Below, in pieces: positions 1-6,629 of a stretch of DNA of 64,000 nucleotides (position 1 is its first letter; the number at the start of each line of letters is the position of its first letter). A program made the translations under genes and the position numbers. Source of the stretch: Gemmiger sp. An50 (GTDB lineage: Bacteria; Bacillota; Clostridia; Oscillospirales; Ruminococcaceae). The notes beneath the pieces were generated by a model that was given only the letters and a program-made list of their open reading frames with translations, ran no database searches and was not told where the DNA came from. The DNA lies in the NCBI RefSeq assembly GCF_002161595.1, contig NZ_NFID01000001.1:1-64000 (forward strand), written 5' to 3'.

Positions 1-102
1 GGCTGCGTCCTCGTCCACAACGCTCAGGGTCACGGCCAGCTTTGCCGCGCCCAGCACCGGCTTTGTCATCTCCTGCCGGTAGGCATCGCTTACCTGCTGC
101 AT
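1..102 (-). CDS. Phage tail protein, N-terminal fragment (runs off the window)
   Basis: The first 34 codons of a leftward gene lie inside the window; the rest is beyond position 1. Its ATG (complement 100-102) overlaps the stop of the preceding tail gene by one base (TGATG), which indicates translational coupling. The peptide begins MQQVSDAYRQEMTKPVLG, a pattern seen at the start of large tail or baseplate-associated proteins of clostridial prophages. Its place just after the tape measure gene and a small tail gene fits that role. The fragment is too short for domain assignment, so the function is inferred mainly from position. Confidence 0.6.
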   Translation of the reverse strand, partial: MQQVSDAYRQEMTKPVLGAAKLAVTLSVVDEDAA

Positions 103-539
103 CAGATCACCCCGCAATCCACCACGCTGAAGCTGGCATCCTCGTAATACTCCGGCATTCCGGTGGCCGCATCCACGTTCACCGGGCTGCAGCTCACGTC
201 GCTGAGATAAAACATCCGCGTCTCCCACCGGCCCAGGTTATGGCTGAAATAGTGACAGTAAAAGGTGAAGTGGCCGTCCTCAAACCAGCGGTTCATCTCC
301 CACCACAGCTCGGGGCTGATGGTCTGCCAGCCCAGCTCCTGCTTGTCCACGCTGCGGCCCACCATCCGGCCCACCATGGTGCCCTGGGCGTTGCGGGCCG
401 AATCCACCATGCGGCTGGTAGTAAAAGGCGCCTTGCCCTGGGTGGGGTAAGGCGCCGCAATGGCATAATTGCTCCGGTCGGTCTGGGGCGTGGCCCCCAG
501 ATAGATAAAGCCCTTGTTTTCCTTCAAATCAATAGGCAT
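102..539 (-). CDS. Small phage tail protein (DUF6711-like)
   Basis: A protein of about 145 residues encoded directly downstream of a tape measure gene. I chose the ATG at 539 (MPIDLKENKG) because it overlaps the tape measure stop by only 11 bases; an ATG at 557 is also possible. The central stretch (RNAQGTMVGRMVGRSVDK, then TPELWWEMNRWF-like residues and an aromatic FTFYCHYF segment) resembles the DUF6711 family of tail proteins in Firmicute siphophages. I assign that family from memory of its pattern, not from a search. The likely role is in the distal tail or tail completion. There are no membrane segments or signal peptide. Confidence 0.6.
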   Translation of the reverse strand: MPIDLKENKGFIYLGATPQTDRSNYAIAAPYPTQGKAPFTTSRMVDSARNAQGTMVGRMVGRSVDKQELGWQTISPELWWEMNRWFEDGHFTFYCHYFSHNLGRWETRMFYLSDVSCSPVNVDAATGMPEYYEDASFSVVDCGVI

Positions 540-2583
540 TTGCGAACGCACCTCCAATCTTTACGCCCCGGTTTGCCTCGATCTTCGCCATGGCGCGGTA
601 CAGCACCTGGCCGTCCAGCTTGACCTCGATGGGCTGATTTGCAACCAGCTCCCGCGCGCCGCCGCTGCTCACCGCCTGGGCCAGCTGCAAAATCGCTGCC
701 AGCACCGGGCCGTTCTGCTCGGCCATCAATTCCCGCAGGCGGCTTTCCGGCGCGGCGATCTCGGGATTCGTGGCCGCGCCCGCGTACTCGCCCATCATGG
801 CCAGCACCGGCTGGCGGATCACACCGCCCCTTGCCAGCATGGGGATCTGGGGCGCACTCACGGTGGGGATGTCGAACCCGAAGGTCATGCCGCCGATCTC
901 CGGCACCAAAGAGGGAACCTCAAAGCTGATGCTGTTCAGCAACCGGATCACGGTGTTCACGCCCTCCACCGCCCCGCGGATCATGCCGTTCACAAAGCCG
1001 ATGATGGAATTCACCGCTCCGCGCACACCGTCCGCGATGCCGTCCCACAGGTTAAGGACAATGTCCTTGAATCCGGTCCAGGCGCTGGTCAGCGGGTCAA
1101 TCACGAGCCGCTGCATCCAGCCGCACAGCGTACCCCAGAGGGCCTGCAGCTTACTCAACGCCAGCTGGGCCAGATTCTGCACGATCTGCCAGAACGTACT
1201 GAACAGCGTGATGATCGGTTGCACCACGACCGCATTGAACCACTCGCAGGCCGCCGCCCATACTTCCTGAAGGAACTGCAGCGCGGCTGCACCCACCTGC
1301 TTCACCTGATCCCAGTGGGTGATCAACAGCGCGACCACGGCAATCAGCGCCGCAATTCCCGCAATGATCAGCGTGACCGGCGAGGTGAGGAACGCCACTG
1401 CCGCGCCCAGGGCTGTGGCTCCCGCAGTGGCCACCAGGCTGATCACGTTCCACACCGCAAGGGCGGTGTTCACCAGCACCCAGGCCGCCGCAAAGGAGCC
1501 CACCAGCGTCACGATCAGCTGCACCATCTCCATGTTCTCGCTGATCCAGGCGGAGAACAGGGTCAGCCCGTTCACAATGCCCCCGATCACGGTCACCACA
1601 ACACCGCCGGTCCATTCGGCCAGGGGCTGCAAAAAGCTTTCCCATAAGTACTGGGCGAAGGGCTGGAACGCCTCCACAATGGGGTTCAGCGCCTGCATCG
1701 CCGCGCTCAGCAGATCGAAAAACGCCGGGGCAACGCTTTGGATGGCCCAGCCGCTCAAGGGCAGAAGTACGTTCTGCCAGGCCCAGGCAAGGCCGCCCAT
1801 GGCCAACTGGACCACCGGCCCGATGGCCGATGCCAGACCGGCGAAGCTGCCCGCCAGACCGGAAAGGTCCAGCCCCTGCATCCATGTGCCGGTGGCCTGC
1901 CCCAGCTTGGAGAACATGCCAAGGATGCCGTCCAGCCCGGCGGTGAGCGGCGCAAGCAGACCGCTCAGGTCCACGCCGGAAAGCGCTTCACCGATTCCCC
2001 CCATCACTCCGTTCAGCAGCGGGGTCACCGTCTGAACCAGACTGCCGATTATCTGGACAAAGGAGTTGACAAATGGCGCCGCAGCCTGCGCCACATTCGC
2101 GATCGATTGTGCGAAGGTATCCACCAGCGGCAGCACCGCCTCGGTAATCGGAGCGAACGCACCCTGCAGGCTGGACTTCACGCTTTCCAGCGAAGCCTTC
2201 AGGGCTTCGTTTTCCTTGAGCATACCGGCAAGCCCGCCGCCCAGCATACCAAGCGCACCGGTCACCAGCGGCCCGCCGATGGCTGCAATGCCCTTACCCA
2301 GACCGCTCATTCCGCTTTGCAGCTTTTTCATTGACTGCTCAGCCCTCACCGCCCACTGGTTCAGCTTTTCCTTGCTTTCATCAATCGCATCTTTCTGCTT
2401 CTCCAGCGCCTTCGTTTGCAGCTCGGTAGCTTTCTGCGCCTCCTGAGAAAATTTTTTCTCCATTCCCATTGCTTCCCGCTGCGCATCAAAGCTGCTTTTA
2501 TAAGCGTCTTTTAGTGTTTCCACTAATTTTTTCTGTTGTTCTAAAAGCTTATTTTCCAACTTAATGTCAGCAATATTTATCAA
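529..2583 (-). CDS. Phage tail tape measure protein, third (full-length) copy
   Basis: About 684 residues. The N-terminal 130 residues are charged and predicted coiled coil, followed by a Gly/Ala-rich low-complexity segment. Several hydrophobic stretches follow around residues 350-430, and the C-terminus ends in GGAFANAY. This layout is typical of tape measure proteins, which set tail length and are ejected with the DNA. I prefer the TTG at 2583 (SD GAGGTG five bases upstream) over the GTG at 2592, because the truncated paralogue at 3362-4243 has the same SD-TTG arrangement. It shares near-identical blocks with that paralogue, and its last 35 residues match the end of the tape measure at 6630-8483. 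Confidence 0.85.
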   Translation of the reverse strand: MINIADIKLENKLLEQQKKLVETLKDAYKSSFDAQREAMGMEKKFSQEAQKATELQTKALEKQKDAIDESKEKLNQWAVRAEQSMKKLQSGMSGLGKGIAAIGGPLVTGALGMLGGGLAGMLKENEALKASLESVKSSLQGAFAPITEAVLPLVDTFAQSIANVAQAAAPFVNSFVQIIGSLVQTVTPLLNGVMGGIGEALSGVDLSGLLAPLTAGLDGILGMFSKLGQATGTWMQGLDLSGLAGSFAGLASAIGPVVQLAMGGLAWAWQNVLLPLSGWAIQSVAPAFFDLLSAAMQALNPIVEAFQPFAQYLWESFLQPLAEWTGGVVVTVIGGIVNGLTLFSAWISENMEMVQLIVTLVGSFAAAWVLVNTALAVWNVISLVATAGATALGAAVAFLTSPVTLIIAGIAALIAVVALLITHWDQVKQVGAAALQFLQEVWAAACEWFNAVVVQPIITLFSTFWQIVQNLAQLALSKLQALWGTLCGWMQRLVIDPLTSAWTGFKDIVLNLWDGIADGVRGAVNSIIGFVNGMIRGAVEGVNTVIRLLNSISFEVPSLVPEIGGMTFGFDIPTVSAPQIPMLARGGVIRQPVLAMMGEYAGAATNPEIAAPESRLRELMAEQNGPVLAAILQLAQAVSSGGARELVANQPIEVKLDGQVLYRAMAKIEANRGVKIGGAFANAY

Positions 2584-2639
2584 AAATGTCACCTCACATT
2601 CTTGCTCTATAGCGTTACTACATCACGATATTTCTTCCA

Positions 2640-2667
2640 TTGATTTTCACGACCTGTATGCTATACT
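2640..2667 (+). promoter_or_regulatory. Sigma-A promoter of the first PH-SHOCT moron
   Basis: TTGATT at 2640-2645, a 16-bp spacer and TATACT at 2662-2667, on the opposite strand to the phage late genes. An AGGAGG ribosome binding site follows just before the ATG at 2701. The promoter gives the moron its own expression, probably also in the lysogen. Confidence 0.65.
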
Positions 2668-2700
2668 AATTATTAAACAAGTACTTTAGGAGGCCGTTTC

Positions 2701-3306
2701 ATGGAACTGATTGATGCTTTGAATGAGACCTATGAGCTTCGTCGAAAAAACTTCATGTTCAAGCTTACTGGTGCACTTTACCGTCCTTTCCGTCAAGAGT
2801 ATGATGCTTGTGTTTCAATGTTCCTTCCAAGCGAAAGCATCACATTTGCCTGCCGTATGGCTGCAAGCTTTTATCCGGCTGGTTTCGCTAGCTACAGATA
2901 TAATCCAAGCGACGAAGTCTATGGCACCCTCATGGTAAGCAATGCGCGCATTTTCTTCTGCCGCTATTCTGATAAACGCTCCTTTTCTTATGAAATCTCC
3001 GCAGACGACATCACAGATGTATACTACGATACCGACCCAAAAGAAGCATATCTACGTGTAAACGGCCGGAACATCGTTTTTGTGATTCACGATGAACTGG
3101 CAGTTGTGGAGCGTCTGAAAAAAGCAGTCGACGAGCTTCGCTATGCACAACCTGAGCCGGAAGCCGCTGCCCCCATCCAGACCAATCCCGCCGATAACAT
3201 GGACCAGATCACAGAAGCCATCAAGAATCTGAAAAGCCTGCTTGACCTTGGCGCCATTACCCAGGAAGAATTCGACGCGAAGAAAAAGCAGCTGCTGGGC
3301 TTGTGA
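2701..3306 (+). CDS. PH-like/SHOCT domain protein (prophage moron)
   Basis: A 201-residue soluble protein transcribed against the late operon. The first 45 residues are helical and charged. Residues 50-145 look like a bacterial PH-type beta barrel (GTLMVSNARIFFCR, then an ADDITDVYY segment). A Pro/Ala-rich linker leads to a C-terminal SHOCT motif at about 168-201, marked by LLDLGAITQEEFDAKK. SHOCT tails are oligomerisation modules found on many unrelated bacterial proteins. Its own promoter and terminator, and its position between two tape measure copies, make it a moron. A related gene lies at 4360-4947 with a nearly identical SHOCT end but a divergent PH part. The function is unknown; superinfection exclusion or envelope stress sensing are only guesses. 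Confidence 0.8.
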   Translation: MELIDALNETYELRRKNFMFKLTGALYRPFRQEYDACVSMFLPSESITFACRMAASFYPAGFASYRYNPSDEVYGTLMVSNARIFFCRYSDKRSFSYEISADDITDVYYDTDPKEAYLRVNGRNIVFVIHDELAVVERLKKAVDELRYAQPEPEAAAPIQTNPADNMDQITEAIKNLKSLLDLGAITQEEFDAKKKQLLGL

Positions 3307-3329
3307 CTATCACCCTCCCTTCGTTTTCC

Positions 3330-3363
3330 GCCCCCTTTGTTCCAAAGGGGGCTTTTTCTTTTT
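3330..3363 (+). terminator. Intrinsic terminator of the first moron
   Basis: A perfect 10-bp stem, GCCCCCTTTG at 3330-3339 and CAAAGGGGGC at 3343-3352, followed by a T-rich tract to 3363. It ends 57 bases after the moron stop codon and directly abuts the end of the truncated tape measure gene on the other strand. Confidence 0.85.
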
Positions 3364-4243
3364 ACGCCGCCGCGTCCATAGGCATCCCCTCCTTTCGCCT
3401 TATCCTGCCGACCTCTCCCATCCCTTTTTCTGTGTGTTTCTTTTCGTGCTTTTTTGTCAGCCGAACGGCACCCGCGAATGGTTTGACCACCGGCCCGATG
3501 GCCGACGCCAGACCGGTGAAGCTGCCCGCCAGACCGGAAAGGTCCAGCCCCTGCATCCATGTGCCGGTGGCCTGCCCCAGCTTGGAGAACATGCCAAGGA
3601 TGCCGTCCAGCCCGGCGGTGAGCGGCGTAAGCAGACCGCTCAGGTCCACGCCGCCAAGCATACCCGCAGCGACCTTGCTAACACTGCCCAGTACATTGCT
3701 CAGCAGCGGAGCTACCGTTTGGGCCAAGCCGCTGATGGTCTGGGCGAAGGTATCCACCAGCGGCAGCACCGCCTCGGTAATCGGAGCGAACGCACCCTGC
3801 AGGCTGGACTTCACGCTTTCCAGCGAAGCCTTCAGGGTTTCGTTTTCCTTGAGCATGGTGGCAAGCCCGCCGCCCAGCATACCAAGAGCACCGGTCACCA
3901 GCGGCCCGCCGATGGCGGAAATGCCCTTGCCCAGGCCGCTCATTCCGCTTTGCAGCTTTTTCAGCGACTGCTCACCCTTTGCGGCCCATTCCTCCAGCTT
4001 GGCCTTGCTCTGCTCCACCGCGGCTTTCTGCTTCTCCAGCGCCTTCGTTTGCAGCTCGGTGGCTTTTTTCTGGCTTTCCGCTCCTTTGACCGCTTCATTC
4101 ATGGCTGCTTTTTGAGAATCCAGCGAATCTTTGTACACTCTTTTCAAAGCTCCCATAGCACTGGAGATTTTTGAGATTAGTTCCTTCTGTGTTTCCAACA
4201 ATTTATTACTTTTTTCAATATCCGCCGTATTGATTTCTGCCAA
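3362..4243 (-). pseudogene. Tape measure protein, truncated second copy
   Basis: Starts at a TTG (4243) seven bases after a strong GGAGGTG site and gives 293 residues. The N-terminal coiled coil and the Gly-rich block up to about residue 250 match the copy at 529-2583, in places almost base for base. The membrane segments and the conserved C-terminus are missing. The reading frame instead runs into KKHEKKHTEKGMGEVG and ends in DAAA, which is the ribosome binding site and start of a vestigial small gene resembling the one at 6509-6601. It is most simply an internally deleted duplicate. It could still be translated, so a decoy or donor role cannot be excluded. Confidence 0.75.
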
Positions 4244-4302
4244 TTCATTTCACCTCCAACTTATATTTTGATTAGTCTCTTTCACAAACCAATCTCCTTT
4301 CA

Positions 4303-4331
4303 TTGAAATTTTATCTTCACTATGCTATACT
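4303..4331 (+). promoter_or_regulatory. Sigma-A promoter of the second PH-SHOCT moron
   Basis: TTGAAA at 4303-4308, a 17-bp spacer and TATACT at 4326-4331. A GGAGG site lies upstream of the ATG at 4360. This is one of the best consensus promoters in the window, and it sits between the divergent truncated tape measure gene and the moron. Confidence 0.75.
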
Positions 4332-4359
4332 GTTTCCAAAATAGTAAGGAGGGTTTCTC

Positions 4360-4947
4360 ATGACACTGGAGCAAGCATTTGAAGAATCACTTAGCGTAAT
4401 CTCTACTGGTCTTTTCAGCAAAGTAAAGCGGGCTTTTGCTGAACCTCTCCCACGGGATATCCGTGCAATCAAATCCTCTTTACTAGCAAATGAAGATGTT
4501 TCATTTGCCGCTAAAATCGACCTGGGCGACACGCACGATAAGATCGGCGGTCTTATGGGAATTTTGATCATTACCAATCTACGTGTTTTGTACTATTACG
4601 GTCCTAATAAAGACAATTGGACCTTAGATCAGATTCCGGTGGATACCATTGAATCCATTGAATTTTCCCGCTCCTACACTTCTTCGTATTTAAGTGTTTA
4701 TGGAAAATCCTCCATCTTCCATCTTAACAGCGACCGGCATATTTTAATGGAAAAAGCCCGCGACCTTATCAATCAGATGATTTACGACAAATCGCAAAAT
4801 TCCGAATCCTCGGAATCCGAATCTTCGGCATCTGATAATATGGCTCAGGCCGCAGAAGCCTTAAAAAGCCTGAAAGAACTGCTCGACTCCGGCATCATCA
4901 CCCAGGAAGAATTCGACACGAAGAAAAAGCAGCTGCTGAATTTATAA
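4360..4947 (+). CDS. PH-like/SHOCT domain protein, second moron
   Basis: 195 residues, same architecture as the gene at 2701-3306. A helical N-terminus is followed by a PH-like beta region at about 45-140 (MGILIITNLRVLYYYG, then IESIEFSRSY). A Ser/Glu-rich linker spans about 143-158, and the SHOCT tail covers 161-195 (LLDSGIITQEEFDTKK). The tails of the two morons are nearly the same while the PH regions are only distantly similar, so the PH part appears to be the variable, specificity-giving module. It has its own promoter (4303-4331) and terminator (4972-5007) and opposes the surrounding tail genes. The base composition is lower in GC than the flanking phage genes, as expected for recently added cargo. 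No function can be assigned. Confidence 0.8.
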   Translation: MTLEQAFEESLSVISTGLFSKVKRAFAEPLPRDIRAIKSSLLANEDVSFAAKIDLGDTHDKIGGLMGILIITNLRVLYYYGPNKDNWTLDQIPVDTIESIEFSRSYTSSYLSVYGKSSIFHLNSDRHILMEKARDLINQMIYDKSQNSESSESESSASDNMAQAAEALKSLKELLDSGIITQEEFDTKKKQLLNL

Positions 4948-4971
4948 AATCGCCTTCCTTTCGCCTGTTTT

Positions 4972-5007
4972 GCCGCTCCCCGCTTTTTTGCGGGGAGCGG
5001 CTTTTTT
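4972..5007 (+). terminator. Intrinsic terminator of the second moron
   Basis: A 12-bp perfect stem (GCCGCTCCCCGC at 4972-4983, partner at 4990-5001) with a T6 loop and a T-run to 5007. Confidence 0.9.
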
Positions 5008-5017
5008 CTGCCTGCCG

Positions 5018-5353
5018 TCAGCTGCCGAACGCCTTTGCCATCATCTGCTCCAGATCGTCCATCTGGCGGCGCAGCTGCTCGCCGGTGAAGGCTTTGGCCG
5101 CCTTTCGGGCCCGGAACGCTGCCCACTCGCTGCGCATTTTCCGCTGCTGTGGAGTGAATTTTTCCAGCATTTTTCGATCCCGCTCGCTGCGCACCGCCAC
5201 CACCCGGCCCAGAGGGGTGTCGTCCATCAGGCCGCTCACCAGCTTGCTCCACTCCGGCCAACTCAGCTCCCCCTGCAAATGAGGCAGCACCCCATATTGC
5301 TTGGCGATGCTCTGCTCGATCAGCAGCGCGTCGAATTCCAGGTCATACCACTC
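5018..5353 (-). CDS. Tail assembly chaperone, C-terminal part (apparent +1 frameshift product)
   Basis: This reading frame encodes about 111 residues with a conserved-looking core: WYDLEFDALLIEQSIAKQYG, then a LMDDTPLGRVV segment and a FTPQQRKMRSEW segment. This is the pattern of C-terminal domains of tail assembly chaperones in clostridial siphophages. The frame has no ATG, GTG or TTG before 5290, so the conserved first 20 residues cannot be made from a normal start. It is shifted by +1 relative to the preceding chaperone gene, whose stop is at 5352-5354, and it is open upstream of that stop. A gpG/gpGT-like fusion by programmed frameshifting is therefore likely. A conventional start at GTG 5290 would give a 90-residue truncated product. 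Confidence 0.65.
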   Translation of the reverse strand, partial: EWYDLEFDALLIEQSIAKQYGVLPHLQGELSWPEWSKLVSGLMDDTPLGRVVAVRSERDRKMLEKFTPQQRKMRSEWAAFRARKAAKAFTGEQLRRQMDDLEQMMAKAFGS

Positions 5354-5690
5354 AGGCCCGGGCGCTGTGCTTTGCCTGCTGAAATCGCTGCTCCATCGCC
5401 TGCTCCTCCTCGCCGGTCATGGCCGCCATCACCAGCTCGAACAGCTTCTGATAGGCGGGGAAGGGCAGGTCCATCTTGTCGATCTCCGCAAAGGCAGCCT
5501 CGCCCAGGGCCAGCTTCAGGGTCTGATCCATCTGCTCGCTCACCTGGCTGCCGTCCATCTGGTCGGTGTTGATCTGCATCAGCTTACGCACGGTTTTCTG
5601 CCGGTTATCCACCAGGTACAGCTTGTCCTTTACCCGAATCTCCGGGGTATCGGTGAGCAGCTTTTCGTCCAGGGTATACAGTTTTGCCAT
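5352..5690 (-). CDS. Phage tail assembly chaperone (second tail module)
   Basis: 112 residues, starting MAKLYTLDEKLLTDTPEIRV, with an AAAGGAG-like site upstream. It begins with a short beta-rich region of the type that reads like a phage-encoded target description. A helical acidic part follows (DQTLKLALGEAAFAEIDKMD and FPAYQKLFELVMAAM), as in small chaperones that coat the tape measure during tail assembly. It lies between a tail tube gene and the frameshifted extension, the usual position for the short chaperone form. Its last codons (GCC CGG GCC TGA) form the overlap where a +1 shift would enter the downstream frame. Confidence 0.75.
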   Translation of the reverse strand: MAKLYTLDEKLLTDTPEIRVKDKLYLVDNRQKTVRKLMQINTDQMDGSQVSEQMDQTLKLALGEAAFAEIDKMDLPFPAYQKLFELVMAAMTGEEEQAMEQRFQQAKHSARA

Positions 5691-5768
5691 TTGTTTTACA
5701 CTCCTTTTTCAATCAGTGCCCGGAGGCGGATGGCCCCCGGGCGTTTTCGGTTTTTCTCAGGCTGCCAG

Positions 5769-6505
5769 TCAGCCTTCCAGTGCAGGGGTGAAGGTGGGCT
5801 TGCCGTCGCTCATCACTTCCACCTCCAGAATGGCCACGTCGCGGCTCTCGCCGCCGCCGGGGTTGGTCACGTTCAGCACGCAGTCGAAGGCCAGCTTTGC
5901 GCCGCTGGGGAACTCCCACTCAAACTTGCTGGCGCAGCCGTCGCCGGTGGTCCAGGCGCTCTGGGCAACGTAATCGTTGCCCGCATCGCCCAGGCAGCGC
6001 TTGCCGGTGAGGGTGACGGTCAGTGCCTTGCCGGTCACCATACGTCTCAACCAACCCATGGCTGGCTCGGAACAGGGCGGCACTGGTTTTGGCTTAGGGG
6101 TTTGGCGCATAGGCGCATCGCAGCGGGCTTGGAAATACACCAAGTATTCCGCGCGCCCGCTTCAATGGCCTCTGCATCCAAACCCCGGCGCCAAAACTGC
6201 AAAGCACCCACGGCCCGGCGATTTTGCTGCAAATGCAAGGAAAAACGGCGAAGGCACCCTTGGTGGTTGTCGAGCCGTTTTGACGCAGTCAGTTGCACAA
6301 AATCGCCAGTCCGTGGGCAGCGCCGCCCTATTCCGAGTCAGCCCATCTCCATGGGGCTCCACTCCACGGTGTTGCCGTCGATGCTCACCTCAAAGGTTTC
6401 CAGCTCGGCAATGGCGACCATATCGCCCTCTTCGCTTGCACGGCCATTGGTGCCGATCTTAAACTTGTTTTCGTATACGGGATAAACGCCAGTATTCATA
6501 GCCAT
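5769..6505 (-). pseudogene. Phage tail tube protein gene of the second tail module, split by an insertion
   Basis: The N-terminal part (6344-6505) begins MAMNTGVYPVYENKFKIGTN and runs to NTVEWSPMEM. The C-terminal part (5769-6056) resumes at GWLRRMVTGKALTVTLTGKR and ends SDGKPTFTPALEG. Joined, these give a complete tail tube protein of the small clostridial siphophage family, about 150 residues. Between them lies the 284-bp element at 6060-6343, which puts a TGA right after the first part. The upstream SD (AAGGAG) is intact. The protein differs from the intact tail tube at 9585-10091, so this belongs to a separate tail module and is now inactive. Confidence 0.85.
6060..6343. mobile_element. 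284-bp MITE-like element with terminal inverted repeats
   Basis: The two ends are imperfect inverted repeats of about 26 bp (6060-6085 and 6318-6343) with three mismatches; both begin GGCTG and contain CTCGGAA and AGGGCGGC. The element is bounded by the trinucleotide CAT at 6057-6059 and 6344-6346, consistent with a 3-bp target duplication. Removing the element and one CAT restores an open tail tube frame (SPMEM joined to GWLRRM). There is no transposase inside, so it would need to be mobilised in trans. A short open frame across it is not convincing as a gene. Confidence 0.8.
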
Positions 6506-6508
6506 AAT

Positions 6509-6601
6509 TCAGTTCTCCTTTTCGTTGTCTGATTTTTGTTGTTTGATTTGTTTGGTTTTTGTTCGGTCCTGCTTCGCCCCCGCCGGGGCCTGCCCCTCCA
6601 T
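6509..6601 (-). CDS. Very small basic protein, 30 residues, between two tail modules
   Basis: A GGAGGTGG ribosome binding site seven bases before ATG 6601 leads to a 30-codon frame that starts MEGQAPAGAKQDRTKTKQ. The frame ends three bases before the ATG of the split tail tube gene. The product is Lys/Gln-rich and unstructured in appearance. The same ribosome binding site and first codon occur after the truncated tape measure copy (about 3370-3390), where the frame has only five codons. It may be a leader or coupling peptide rather than a functional protein; no homology is recognised. Confidence 0.45.
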   Translation of the reverse strand: MEGQAPAGAKQDRTKTKQIKQQKSDNEKEN

Positions 6602-6629
6602 AGGCACCACCTCCTTTCCTGCGCCTTGG

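Noticed and set aside
6047-6298. An 83-codon minus-strand frame inside the insertion element
   Set aside because: It starts and ends inside or at the edge of the inverted repeats, lacks a ribosome binding site and shows no similarity to transposases; the element is better seen as noncoding.
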